DNA of 64,000 nt, taken from Atriophallophorus winterbourni. Lineage: Eukaryota; Platyhelminthes; Trematoda; Plagiorchiida; Microphallidae. Position 1 is the first letter of the stretch. Each line of letters begins with the position of its first letter. Location: assembly GCA_013407085.1 (NCBI GenBank), contig JACCGJ010016263.1:1-64000 (forward strand), given 5' to 3'. Of this stretch, positions 1-11,896 are shown piece by piece. A program made the translations under genes and the position numbers. A model generated the notes under the pieces. The model made no database searches, had not been told where the DNA came from, and worked only from the letters and a program-made list of their open reading frames with translations.

Positions 1-165
1 ACCCGGATAATCTCGTGGCTTCGCGATCGGCGAAGATTTCAAACAGACAAAAAGAATTACGTTCTGGCAGGGTGGGTGCTTCTCTGTCAGCTTTTCCCTC
101 GAAAGAAATCTGGACCTCGATTGGCTTGTTAGCCAAATACTGTCCTGTGCAAACTGACTACGAAC
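1..165 (+). repeat. Repeat C, partial copy at window edge
   Basis: This stretch aligns by eye with 18858-19030: both begin ACCCGGATAAT, pass through a GAAAGAAAT block and end near ACTGTCCTGTG. The second copy ends in repeated ACTGA units, which looks like the 3' tail of a retroposon. The copy here starts at the window edge, so its 5' end is unseen. No protein is recognisable. Confidence 0.6.
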
Positions 166-869
166 GGAACTATTCCACGTTTCGCCTTTATATAAGCTGA
201 AACGCTATTCGGGATTGATATTCTCGCCGATCTCGGGCTATCTCTTTGACACTTTTTTCTCGGTAATTTTTTCAATTTTGGGGTACGTTCTCTGGAAGTC
301 TGCCATATATAAAAACCAGGGCAATCATTATATTGGATTCAGTAGATGCTATTCTTGACGCATGATAATGGTGTCTTATTCTTAGGATGCACCATTGTCG
401 AAAGGATAGTTTTCCCCTTATTATACCTCTCACACGTATGGACAGCTCGTTAAATAATCTGCTCATTGCATCTGATGTTCGTTCAACATACGGTATGCAA
501 ACCATATCTCGACAATTCTTCTCTGATTTAGCATATGGCTATTTTGCCCTCATCAATTGGCTTCTTGCAAAACGTTTCGGTTAACCGTGGTCTATGAGGC
601 GTTGTGTGGCTCCGCGATGAGCCTGTTTACATTCAATTTTATTGCTGCATATGTGCTCTATCTAACGGAAAATGGACGAAGCTATGGACATGGAAACCTG
701 TCTTGGGTAAGTTGAGGTGTGTCGTAAGACAGCCTCCGTTATTAATATTTTCTTTGGTTAACTCTTACACGTCAATATATAGCACGTATTTGAATACTGA
801 GCGTGGTTTATTCTCACATCTATTCTTGAGTTGGTATTTTCATGCAATTCAATAAAATACAATTCCTAA
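166..869 (+). other. Unassigned, possibly 5' LTR/leader of the gypsy element
   Basis: No convincing gene. The text just before the gag-like segment ends ...TACAATTCCTAACA then ATTGGCGTCGCGATGAGCC, which could be an LTR end followed by a primer-binding site. A related string occurs at about 610 (GGCTCCGCGATGAGCC). Without the partner LTR no LTR boundary can be fixed. Confidence 0.25.
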
Positions 870-2131
870 CAATTGGCGTCGCGATGAGCCATGTCATTTC
901 TTCAAAGTAACTGATCTCTCAATATTCGTGGAACCCCAAGAGAAATCGAAAAACTTTTTCTTTCACCAAGGGTAAAATACCTGATTCAATTATGACAGCG
1001 CATTTTCTTACTTCGCAAGAAAAGATGTTTATGCTATGTTGAAAAATTTATCATTTCATATTCCACTTTTAAATGAATTGAAATCAATTTTACTAGCTCA
1101 TGTAACTCCAAAATATTTGGAAATCTCTAAACGTGCTAGTTTCAATGCAACGCAACGACACGAAAACCAAACTATTCGTCAATTTATTTTGTAATTGCAA
1201 ATACAAGCTTTACGCTGAGCTTTTGAAGATAAACTAAATAATCGTTTGAGCGATCGCTAAATCGCTGGTCTCAATAACCTGACATATATCGTTATTTATT
1301 TCAGTCAAGCAACTGATCACGGCGGCAAATTTATTCAGAGGTCATACCAAATAGGAAAAGCGAATTCAGTAAGAGTAATTCAAATTTGATAATCTGAAGT
1401 TTAGGAAATGTGCTATTTGTGGCATGTTACACTCTTGTTTTACTTGTCAATTTCGTAATGCTAAATGTTCAAAATTGGTAAACTTGGACGTATTCAGTTC
1501 GTTTGTCGAAATTCTAAGTTTTGTTATATGCATAATACCAATAATACAGAAGTCGTCGATGTAAGAAAATCAAATCACCTCATTGTCTTAATCAGTCTTA
1601 CCATGCACTGTGTCTCAATTTCACAAACGTATATTCAGTCGTTTTGGTTCGAGAGGATGTATAATTGATTCAGGAATTGTGGAATCAATAATTTCATTGA
1701 ATGACTTGGAATGTTTTGCCCTTGATGCTCAAATTCATTAATCTGGCATTTGAATTTACGGCGTCACCGGACATTCTCGAGGTGTGGTCAAAGTTTGCTG
1801 TATGGCAGTCACATATGTCACTGCGAAACCAGTTGTGTTCATTCATTATAATGAAATCTGATCCAAACTTTCCTTGGTTTAAAATCGGTGAAATTACTTA
1901 ATTTTGACCTTTCCTCTTAGTCTACAATTTTATCATCAAAATCTGACTCTCATGTAATAAAAGATTTAATTCGTCAGTAAGCAGCGCTTTTAGGTAGTTT
2001 GAAATTAAAACCTGTTCATTTAGAAATAACTGTTTATACTATATTTTGAAACGTCGCCACATCGCATATGGTTCAAAAAATCTATTCAAACAGCGTTTAC
2101 TTCTTTGTGTGAACGAGGCTTTTTTATTTCA
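870..2131 (+). mobile_element. Ty3/gypsy-like retrotransposon, piece 1 (gag, protease, start of RT), decayed
   Basis: Reading across frames and stops gives a gag-like stretch at about 1030-1260 (KYLEISKRASFNATQRHENQ and similar), a degenerate zinc-knuckle region ending GKLGRIQFVC at about 1470-1515, an aspartic-protease-like IIDSG motif at about 1660, and a segment KRRHIAYGSKNLFKQ at 2049-2093 typical of the start of gypsy reverse transcriptase. It is broken by many stops. The RT is cut where LINE A begins, and later gypsy parts reappear on the same strand at about 8986 and 11164. So this is the 5' part of one element split by later insertions. Gene order gag-PR-RT is as expected for Ty3/gypsy. 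Confidence 0.6.
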
Positions 2132-3026
2132 GTGTAAGCTTCTAATGGGTCACGTTACTAGTTACGCCTCTTGTTTGTTCCCATCTTCTGAAACACAAAC
2201 TTACATCGCCAAACTGAACAAAAATTTGGATGCATTATCCAAATGGGGTAAAATTGATGGTCTCTCATTTTCTGTAGAAAAATCTAAGTTCATGCCTCTA
2301 AGATGTACAATTCCTGATAACTCAATCCTTCTTGCTGGCAATCCTATTCAAATTATCGATTGCACACGTGATCTTTGGTTCAAATATTCAGCATCGCTTA
2401 CATTCAACGAGCATATACATCACTTGATCTCAAAGGCAAAGGAGAGTGTTAATATGATTCATAAGTTCTTTACTCTCCCACACTGTAAGTTAGAACTTCA
2501 TAAACTTTTCGCCATACCCCTCTTTGATTCTTGTAATATAATATATAGCAGTATAAATAAAACCGATACCATCCTTTTGGAAAAAGTACAACGTACGTTT
2601 ACCAAATCAATCACCGGATATAGCTCCAATCAATCATATAGAGAAAGATGTAAGCAGCTCAAGCTAGAACCATCATGGTTTCGTAGAATTAGACACAACC
2701 TAATACTGTTCTTTGGAATAATATCTTCTGATAATATAGATATAAATTCGTCTATTCGCTTCCGACAATGTTCTAGATATAATTTAAGAAATCAAGATAA
2801 CCTAGTGGAATTACCTAGATCCTGTACGAAAGTAAGAAGTAACTTCTACCTGAATAAATACGCTAAACTCTGGAATATTCTTCCGAAAAACATAAGACAT
2901 TTTACCTCACTGTGTGATTTTAAATCACATCTGAATTCATTTCTCACGGTTGAAAAATTAATGAAACTTCTCAACCTAGATGTCTCATTAGATGAACTAT
3001 ACAATCATGGCATTGCTGGATATTAA
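2046..3026 (+). pseudogene. Chimeric open frame: gypsy RT start fused to LINE A RT C-terminus
   Basis: The 326-codon frame is not a native protein. Its first 28 or so residues are the gypsy RT start. From about residue 30 on it is the C-terminal half of a CR1/jockey-like LINE reverse transcriptase and thumb/connection region, matching the minus-strand LINE A copy at 12771-13454 (shared TYIA.LN..L.AL..W and SKFMPLRCTI-type strings). The FADD catalytic box of that family is absent here, lying upstream of the 5' truncation. The lack of stops suggests a fairly recent insertion. Confidence 0.6.
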
Positions 3027-3577
3027 CAGTGATATCAGTTTTTCAACTTTCATAATGAACAGTTACTCCGTCCCTTAGTATTTATTTTCCAGATTACCTC
3101 TTTACATCCATATGAAGAATTCCGGTTCACGAACGAGTCAACACTGCAACACCTAATCTTCCACGATTACCCACAAAAAGACACTCTCCATTCAGAACAT
3201 ATATTCGACAATAATATTGTGTTCCAACTGAACATTTTTGAAGATTCTGACTCTTCGAGATTCCTCACATCTTCGATGTTCCGGTCCATCGTTCTTTAAT
3301 ATTCTTCGTGTCATTTTTCCTTCCACTCGATTTTCTTTTCATACAATAACTGCTCATATATTGAATTTCTGTAAAACTGATTGATTATCATTTACCTTGA
3401 CCATTTTAACGAACGAAAAATTACCAGCATGTATGACCTTGAAAATGTTAATAATTTGTGTTCATTTTTTTATGCTTCATGTATACAAACAACTTTGATA
3501 ATTATTGATCATGCTTAGCATGCCTTGGAATTCCAAGAATAAAATATTTATTCATTTATTTATTTATTTGAGATTAC
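2132..3577 (+). mobile_element. LINE A copy 1, 5'-truncated, with 3' UTR and (TTTA)n tail
   Basis: A CR1/jockey-like LINE fragment. The coding part ends at 3026. About 530 bp of 3' UTR follow, containing GCATGCCTTGGAATTCC and ending in ATTTATTCATTTATTTATTT. The same 3' UTR occurs reversed at 3825, 7731, 11897, 13872 and about 19905, which defines the family. This copy interrupts the gypsy RT. Confidence 0.7.
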
Positions 3578-3824
3578 ATCGTGAGACTAAAGCCTCTATT
3601 GATGAAGCGAAGTTATAAAACTGAGGAGCATCAACCTATCTTATGTTGTTTATATAATTCATATGTTTTCTTTAAACTTGATCTAAAGGATGCCTGATTA
3701 CAGATAAAATTTGATTAAGCATTAAGCGGAGCTACAACCATTAACACAGTGTTTGGATTGATGTTTATATGCTTATTTCGTGTGGATTATCTGTTTCGCA
3801 AGCGGCATTTCAATATAAATGAAT
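3578..3824. other. Short unassigned gap
   Basis: AT-rich sequence between two LINE A copies. I see no coding potential. It may be residual gypsy DNA, but no motif supports that. Confidence 0.3.
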
Positions 3825-4692
3825 AAGTAAATAAATTTATTATTCTGAATCCAAGGCATGCTAATCGTTATCAATAATAACTAAAGTTTTGTGCAACCAA
3901 ATTGTGGTATGTACAATTTCAAATACATTTTCAAGGTCACTTCTACAGCGGAATTTTACGTTCAATAAAAATAAATGAAAACAGTATTTACAAATTGTTT
4001 CCAGCAAGTAATCTGATATTACACAAAAAACACTGGCATTGCAAGAAAGAAAATCAATGAATTTTTCGGAAAGCACTGATCTGTACCTCTGTTCATCGAG
4101 GAATCTTGAAGTTCCGTTGTTGATTTTCCTATACTATTCTATTTGATTGCTCGAAATTGATTTATGCATCCGTTTTCTTGTTCGCTATACAAAATGATTT
4201 GATTTTACAATTCAAAAGTATCCTGAGGGCCAGTTTTGTTTTTTGTGTGGGTTGAGGGGTTATGCAACGAAGAGAATGTTCTTTCGAATGTTATGAAAAT
4301 TAATTTAATATTGATACCCAAGAATTTCATTAAAGTATAAATCAGCACGAAGAAAATCTAGGTTTGGGAGATGTCATACTTTTTCTATGGTAAGAAATGA
4401 AGCCTAAAGGTAAAAAGCTCATTCGTATGCATCTCCATCACACACACCCAACAACCGGTTTTGTGCTGTTTGCACTCATCAGTTGAGGACAGAAGTGTTT
4501 TGAATTCGTGTAATGAGAAGCTGAGTTTTATATATTTTGAAAGAAGATCCCACAGCTTAGCATAATATTTTAAGTAGAAATTGTTCCTTACTTTAGTACG
4601 AACCATTAGTAATATAATAATTTTTCACTGTTTCTCGAGCTTCACTTAAAATCATGCCGTATATGAAGATTCGAAGTGACTGGCTCCCTGAC
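3825..4692 (-). mobile_element. LINE A copy 2, 3' part, minus strand
   Basis: Starts with the reversed tail (AATAAATTTATTATTCTGAA) and the CCAAGGCATG box, then the reversed 3' UTR. The last codons of the RT are at 4385-4606 on the minus strand (KVRNNFYLKYYAKLWDLLSK, matching KVRSNFYLNKYAKLWNILPK of copy 1). It is interrupted at about 4412-4503 by a lone hammerhead-ribozyme insertion, absent from the equivalent place of the copy at 11897-13500. Confidence 0.7.
4446..4490 (-). ncRNA. Hammerhead ribozyme motif, lone copy
   Basis: Read on the minus strand: CTGATGA, then GTGC-AAACA-GCAC (perfect 4-bp stem II), then AAAA in place of GAAA, then CCGGTT. Stem II and the first core are intact, but the G of the GAAA core is changed to A, so self-cleavage is probably lost. 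Flanking text (ACTTCTGTCCTC before, GTGATGGAGATGCAT after) parallels the units at 49795-50349. It sits inside LINE A copy 2 as an insertion of about 90 bp. Confidence 0.7.
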
Positions 4693-5385
4693 CGTTTGCG
4701 TTAGACACGTTCTTCCCGAGCTCGTTTTTTCGTTGATCTAGCAAATGGGCGTACTATTCTTGAGCGTTCTATCTGGCTTCACTGAGAGACGATGACGTTA
4801 ATTTCAATCGTATTACAGTTGTCAAAAGATGTATTTTGGAGGGTCCTTCGTCCGTCCTTTTTCACATTCTTTAGCCGGAAATGGCCAACGTACAACGAAT
4901 TGGCCAACGTTAGTTTTTCCCTAAACTAATTGAATAGTTTTTGTATTTTTGATGCTTTTTCGGACCACTATGACTAGGAATTTGCTGGTCTGTAAAACAT
5001 GGAATATCGCTTTCACCTTTCTTTACAACAACCAATTTTATAACGCTAAGCTTGCTATTTACAATACAACTACCAATACGTTTACGTTCACCATTTCGTC
5101 TTGGTCGGTAGCAAGAATGACCTTTGCTGAGGAGTTAGCGAACTCTGTCTCACGCCAGTACACCTTGCTTCATCGAAAAGCCATGCTTCGTTTCCACCTA
5201 AATACGGGCTACACAACCTTTCCATTTTTCACCGGCATTTGAGTTTAATTACGACTCTCGTAGAACTGACGAAGCTTATTCTTATTATCGATGGCGTTAC
5301 ATGCATCAGTTCCGCTAACGTGATAGACTATGTTTAGCTCCATTCTCGAATACTGAGCGTGGTCGATTCTCACTTCACTTCTAGT
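4693..5385. other. Unassigned region, possibly LTR-like
   Basis: No recognisable gene. Near 5350 the phrase GAATACTGAGCGTGGT recurs from about 793, suggesting shared repeat (perhaps LTR) sequence. Boundaries cannot be set. Confidence 0.25.
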
Positions 5386-7640
5386 TTTAATTCAGTACCA
5401 TACAATTCATTGCATCCAAAGACTGCGCCTTTAGGTACGACAATTGAAACTTCTACTGGGCTGGATGATGCACCATCAACTCTATTCGTGATGACTCTAC
5501 CAGTCAAGTAATCCTGTATCCAGGCCAATAATCTGCCACGAACCCTGAGCTGCGCCAATTTCTGTAACAGTATGATGTGGTTAACACGGTTGAGGCATGA
5601 ATCGGGTATTCATCATCAACGGTTCAAGACCAGTTATCTAGTGTTATCAGAATACTTCTAAGGCAGGAGTGTCTTGTCCAAGATCCGTGCTGTGCGATGG
5701 AAAGAATCTTATTTTGTTCCACAAGATAGATAAGTTTATCAGCTATAAATCGTTCGAGCAGTTTAAAGACCACAAGCAACAAAGTGACTGGTCTGTAGTT
5801 AGACACATCGGATCCCTTCCCCCTTTGTATATCGCTGTGAGTAATCCGCGTTTTCAGTCAGTAGGAAACATGCTACGACTCGGTGACAGGTTTAAAATAT
5901 CATAGAGTTGTGAGAATAGAGCGAAGGCGCAATTATTTCGGAGGAAACGTGTTATTTCATCAGCAACCGGTGATTGTTTTGTATTTTTCCATAGTAGCCT
6001 CACTAGAAACTCTCGTGGTTTACTGCGATGTCATGTATTGTGTTAATTTGTGATCTGAATGCAGGCATAACATAACAGAAGCGCGCGTTAGGGTAGAACA
6101 CTGTAAAGTAAAGTTAATGGAGTTCGTTGGCGGCTTAGAGAGTAGTGCATGTTGTTCACATCGCAGTAAGTAAAGCGGAAAATCCTGATTTTATCTACCC
6201 TTACTGTTTACGAACTGGAAGAGGATCTCCCGGTTTCGTTCAGATTAATCAGATTAATTTCATACTCTTATTTATCTTCCTGGACAAAGTTAGTCAATCT
6301 CTCGTGAGATTAAAGTCACCCGTGATCAATTAATTATTGTGGTAACTGGAAACAAACAGCTGAGTTTTCTCAATTAAACTAGCATTGAATGCTTCGTCTG
6401 ATGACGATGGTTGGCAAATCACACCAACGAAACTATTTCCACCTGTTTCTAATTCAAAGTGTTTCTTCCAGTATCAAATTATTATCCGTGATTTCTCTGA
6501 ACGTGAGGTGTAGATCATAGTAAATAGCAACACCTTCTTCTACGCGGTTCATACGATCACGATGGAAAAGTAACATCTTTGGAATGAAAATTTCCTCCTC
6601 AGCTGATTGCTGATTTAACCACGTTCTCGTTACGGCAATCCGGATTGGTGAATATTTTTGACGAAGTTCGATTAGCTCAGGTAACTAATATATCAAGCAT
6701 TCTGCGTTTGTGTACAAACATTTAATGTTTGTTCTGGATAAAAGTGTTGGATGATGAGTATTATCGATAGTGGTTCTAATTGTTAAGCACAGTGTTCACC
6801 ATAGTGGTGGTCAAATGTGTCAGTTTAAGGGAAACTGGACCATTACATTCGTAATTCAGTGACTTCGAGATGCGACAAGTAACGATAACCGATACATTGC
6901 TAGTTTTGATAGCATAATAATAATTCTCCACTGTTGAATTTCGTGGTTAGATTTACACTTTGTATCTGAACCAGTGGCAACTTCTGCATCATTTAGGAGA
7001 ATAAAATTGCGCCTATTTCGATAATTTTTAATTCCCTTTCAGTAACGTTTTCACCCGCAATGACCAGAGCACATCAACAAATAAACGAGATGTATTTTCC
7101 ATGCCCTCCCGTAGCAAGTATATCAAGAAAATTATATCTTCTAAATCTTTCTCATTTTGCACTACTAACTTCAGCAACCGCTTTGGAGGGACGACTCAAT
7201 CGATTCAACGAAACTGAGTGGATCGCTTTCAGATGCATTGAAGAGCACAGTTTTAACCATTCAACCGAGTCATTCTGGTATCTATTCGATATTAACTTCT
7301 CAGTCGACTCTGGCACGTTGGTGCTGATAACACAAAGCGAAATTCTTTTCAAGGCAACTTTTGTTAATTGGGCATTCGATGTGAACGGTTTCGGATTAAG
7401 GACGTTTCTAACACTCTGCTGGGTGCATTGCTGCAAAAATTTATTCTTTTCAATGGATGGTTTGGTGGTGGTAAATTTGAGCGTATACGTTTGTACAATT
7501 TACTTGTTTAAGGCTTGATTATTGTCTCTACTGAAACCTTCAAGTGTGTAAACTCCTCTTTCAGTTGCGACAATCTACGCTCTATTGTATTGGACACTTT
7601 TCAAACAGAATAATGTATGTACTTGCTGTGTCCGTTCATA
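5386..7640 (-). mobile_element. LINE G, CR1-like, minus strand, ORF1 to RT, decayed
   Basis: Reading down the minus strand from 7640: a coiled-coil-like and ORF1-like segment (7436-7152, with VISTNVPESTEKL and WLKLCSSM), an endonuclease segment at about 6720-6450 (YTNA, IAVTRTWLN, RDRMNRVEEGVAIYY), then RT pieces at 5806-5624 (NYRPVTLLLVVFKLLERFI, QHGSWTRHSCL) and 5558-5370 (GRLLAWIQDYLTGR). Many stops. The RT palm catalytic box is not present before the fragment ends near 5386. Confidence 0.6.
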
Positions 7641-7730
7641 TTTGAATTCATACAAACATGACAAATATATATCAAACAGATGGATAGTTATTATCGTTCA
7701 CAAGCCTGAACACTCATCAGTCAAAGTGAA

Positions 7731-8985
7731 TAAATAAATAAATAAATGAATAAATGAATAAACGAATAATTGAATAAATTTTATTTTTGGAAATCCAAGG
7801 CATGTTGACCATGATCAATAATTTCCATAAAGTTTGTGCAATCAGATTGTAGTATGTACATTTGCGAAAACAATTTTCAAGGTCATTTCTTCAGCGGAAC
7901 TTAACGTTCAATGAATATAATGGTAACAGTATTCAAAAGTTGCTTTCAGATAGTCTGTACGTGATCTGATATAGTACAAAAACACATCACGTGCAGGTTT
8001 AGATCGCAAAAGTGCATTTAACAGAAGCACTATCACTGCTCATTGGGTCCAGCCACATAGCGCAGAGGTCAACTTGTTTCCATGTCGGTATCATGAGAAC
8101 AATCCTCGCCGTTACAGCTTGATCGATCGATCTTTTTGTCTATGTCTTTCATTTCGTGACGCGGTTAACCATGTTAGTAAAGTGAATTGAGCCGGCCGGT
8201 TTAGAGATGAGCGTATGTTCAACTGGTCGATATAGCTGCGTTTAAACTCCAGATTTTGTCATTTAGCGGATAATCCATGATACCTCGGTAACACGAGATA
8301 AAACACTGAATCACGTATCCAAATGCATAGCTTGATTTGATCATTGTAATCATAGCACAAACCGTATGATAGTTAGCCGCGAGAAAACGTTTGCATGCGT
8401 GAGCAAACTGGGATATTTACGTCGAAGCGTTAACTATGTTGTTGTTCGGTTGACAAGATCAAATCGTATGAATTCCAAAAGCTATAATCGGAAGTACCAT
8501 CAAATTCTTGGAATATTATAAATCCGAGAAACGTCTGCGAAGATATGACCCAAAGTGTTAGAGCAACAAAAATGCGACCGCATTTTAGCGAGCTTAGAAA
8601 ATGTTGTTAATGTTGTGTTGAAATATTGAGCTGTGTATAATGTTCATACTTTGCTTGGCTTTAGTAATAAAAAAGCGTATCTGTTCATTGAAAATTAGTG
8701 ATGCAGACTATCGAAATCCTGAATCACGTGTGCTGTCTATCATTTGAATTGTGTTATTTTTAAGAATTCAATTATTTTGTATCGCGCGTCTTAAAGGCAT
8801 GAAATTTCATTATCCTGTTGAGAACGCACGACCGTTATTTGTCGCCCAATCTGCAAGTGCAGCTTAATCATTGTTCAGTCTAACTGTATAACTTTGTGCT
8901 TGAATAACTGGGAATTCGATAACAACTCTTATGTCATCAGCAAATAAGAATAGTTTACTATGTGAAATGACATCCTGCATGTCAA
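7731..8985 (-). mobile_element. LINE A copy 3, minus strand, decayed
   Basis: Begins with the reversed (AATA/AATG)n tail and CCAAGGCATG, continues through the reversed 3' UTR, and reaches the reversed FADD region near 8940 (TCATCAGCAAATAAGAA). The frame is full of stops. It lies inside the gypsy element, whose RT resumes just after it. Confidence 0.6.
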
Positions 8986-9492
8986 TATTGTTTTTGGTCT
9001 TTCAGATGTCGATATCCATCAAAAAGACACTATTATTCATGCACCCGATAATTTTGTTCATGATCACAGTTTGTTAGTTCTTCTTTCCCGTTTTCGGAGT
9101 AATGGATCATTCCTGTTGATGAGATCGATTAGCTTGGATACGATGGATATTTCAATGGACTCCGTAAAGACCAGATTCATCTTAAACCTATGGGGGAGAT
9201 AAAATCGACAAATGTTTTTCACTGAAAATCGATGGTTGATGGGAGTGTTACAATATTATTTTTGGTTTATCCCTAATTTTGAAACAGTTGCTTATTCAAT
9301 GTTTGCATTATTGAATCCTCCAACATTGAAGTGGACTGCTGAACATGAAAAGTAATTTGGGAAAATTTTACCCAAACTGCGATCAAGTGCTGTACTTAAG
9401 CCATTGACAACAAATTTGAGTTCTGTTTTATTCACAATTGCTTCTCCTTAGTGTATAAGTGCTGTTTTGGCCCTGGAAAATTACGCTATCAA
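8986..9492 (+). mobile_element. Gypsy-like retrotransposon, piece 2 (RT to RNase H connection)
   Basis: Clearest is 9213-9351, giving LMGVLQYYFWFIPNF and LLNPPTLKWTAEHEK, the typical C-terminal RT/connection region of Ty3/gypsy pol (compare the general pattern F.G...YY..FI..F followed by W....E..F). It is on the same strand as piece 1 and is cut by LINE B at about 9493. Stops and frame slips show it is dead. Confidence 0.55.
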
Positions 9493-11163
9493 CTGTGATG
9501 CAGCAGTTGACTGAGATCGAGATCAATTCAGCGATTATACAACGACATTTGTTTCGAATAAACCCTGGGAAATTGACTAAGGCGAACGAAATCACTCCGA
9601 CTGTGCTGAAATCCTGTGACCAGCAGCTGTGTGAACCTTTGTGTGAATTGTTTTAACATTCTCTAACCGAACGAGTGCTCCCAACAGAGTGGAAGACAAG
9701 GGTTATTTCACCTATCTACAAAAGTTATGGATATTCCGATCCAGCAAACTACCGTCCTGTCACCCACATTTCTGTGATATCCAAAGTATTATAGTGACGG
9801 AAAAATAGTTCATCATTTGTTATCAGAAAATATGTTATTTGTAGCGCAGCATGGTTTTCGTACATCTCGCTCATGCTTGACAAACTTGTTGACGGTGTTA
9901 AATGACTGGACCCAAGCGGTTGACGAACGAGCTAGCATTCACGCTTGCTATCTGGATAATTCTGACGATTTTGACCGATTTGATCACTTTTGACTACTAC
10001 AAATCTGAAGCAACTAGGTATCGGCGGATAGCTACTCGTTTGGCTTGAAAGTTACCTCAGTATGCACAAGGCGATCGTTCGTATCAACAGAGAAAAATCA
10101 CAGGTTAATAATGTTTCTAGTGGCGTACCGCTAGGTTCAGTCCTCGGGCCAGTACTTTTCTTCGTTTACATCAACGACCTACCAGAGACGCTCTCATGCA
10201 AGGTGATACCCTTTGCAGTTGATATTAAACTTTGGACGCGGATACAATCAACTGCGGACTGTGTACATCTGCAACGTGAACTAGGTGCTCTACATGATTG
10301 GTCGGTACGGAATAAGTTGCCATTCAATTTCCAAAAATGCAAGGTGTTGCAAATTGGTAAGCCATTCCAGTACCAATATCAATTTGGGCAAACGATTTTG
10401 AGCTGGACCGAGTCAGGAAGAGGTTAAAGAGTCTTGAAAAGCGGCAGATTGAAATACAGCCTGCATTGTGGTGTCATATAGAAGCGTGCTTACAAGCTTC
10501 TAGGTATGCTGCGACGGATTTTCGGAACTTTCTCGCCTGGACGTTGCTCTTGATAGAAGCATACTTAACTACAACCATGGAGCATGCATCAAAAGCTTGG
10601 ACTTCGTGGTTAAAAAGGATATATTATTGCGTGATAAAATATTCCACCGTGCAACCAAACTTGTAAGTGGTTACCGGAAACTAACTTAGAAGGAACGATT
10701 GCAAAAACTGAGACTTCCTACCCCCTTTCAAAGAAGCCTTCGAAGTGATTTGATACAAACATACATAATATTAATACCCTACATCATACCTCAAAACATG
10801 TATTTGAATACCGTGAGTAGCGACATACACGCAGCTACTCAGTCACACTACAAATCCGACACTATGTGTCAGCTGTGGCCGATAATAATATTGTATACGT
10901 GTCTGTTTTCTCTGGAATGCCCTTCCCGAATCTATTGTCATCGCTCCCAGCGTTAAAATGTTTATTCGAAATTTGGATACTTATTTGTTGCATACTGATT
11001 TAACGATACCTGCTCATTGACTCATGGTAATTATTCAACTGGACTATACTTGACATAACATGTTTTTTATACCTCTTACCTGAACGAATATTTGCTATGA
11101 TATGGTAATTGTGCTATGTGCTTCTAATGACCATAAATTCTTAAATCTTGAATCTTGAATTTT
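9493..11163 (+). mobile_element. LINE B, CR1-like RT, inactive
   Basis: Starts inside the RT (LTEIEINSAIIQ, PTVLKSCDQQLCEPLCELF at 9495-9653), continues through QHGFRTSRSCLTNLLTVL, the SGVPLGSVLGPVLFFVYIND box at 10113-10172, and the palm box as PFAVDIKLW at about 10210, where the second catalytic residue context FADD has become FAVD. The C-terminal part follows at 10466-10956. The 3' end reads AATTCTTAAATCTTGAATCT. It is 5'-truncated and nested in the gypsy element, which resumes at once. Confidence 0.65.
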
Positions 11164-11896
11164 ACTATAGTTCATTTCACGCCGAGTCAGTAAAGCGAAA
11201 CAACGTTTTGCTCAGACTCATCGAGAATAGCTTGCTCTTTATTGGACGCTCACATGAGTATTTTTGGTCATGAATTCACCGTAGTAACCCATCATGAAGC
11301 ACTACAATTTGTTTACAATCCAACTTCATCATTGGCAAAATCTACTGTAGCAATGGTTCAAAAATTAATCATAGCTCTTGATGCATATATTCACACCATT
11401 AAACATCACAGTGCAAAACAAATTCCGCACTCAGATTTCTCTTCACACAAAGCTGTTACATTCCAAAGGACTCGCAGTACAGAATGCTTTTTGTTGTCAT
11501 TCATATTCAAGATTACGAATAAAGAAGTATTTTAGATGTAGTTAAATGAGTTTGGTCAGCCGCATCAAACAAATATCCAGAATAATATCAAACGACGTGA
11601 TGCATTATGCCTAACACCTGAAAGTCTGTGTTGTATAAATTATCTTATTGTAATTACCTTTCACTTCGCAAACAAATACGTGATGATTTACATTCGTAAT
11701 AATTAGGGAATAAAAGAAACAAAATCGGTGGCTAAACAATTATGATGCTGGCCTGAAATCGATACTGATATCGGTAGTACTGCTTCTTCGTGCCTATTCC
11801 TGTCAGCCATCAAAATGGACTCCATGGCCAAAGATTTGTGAAGCCTGGCAACGCAATCATATACATAACTGTGGACCATTTCAAATAAATACTATG
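11164..11896 (+). mobile_element. Gypsy-like retrotransposon, piece 3 (RNase H and integrase start)
   Basis: 11242-11448 gives FGHEFTVVTHHEALQFVY...SSLAKSTVAMVQKL...HHSAKQIPHSDF, a good RNase H/connection region of Ty3/gypsy pol (HEAL and AxMVQ boxes). Downstream at about 11620-11880 are an integrase N-terminal-like stretch (ESLCCINYLIV, SVAKQL) and WPKICEAWQRNHI in another frame, matching the pre-catalytic integrase pattern WP....W.R.H. LINE A copy 4 cuts the element at 11897. No integrase catalytic core was found beyond. Confidence 0.6.
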
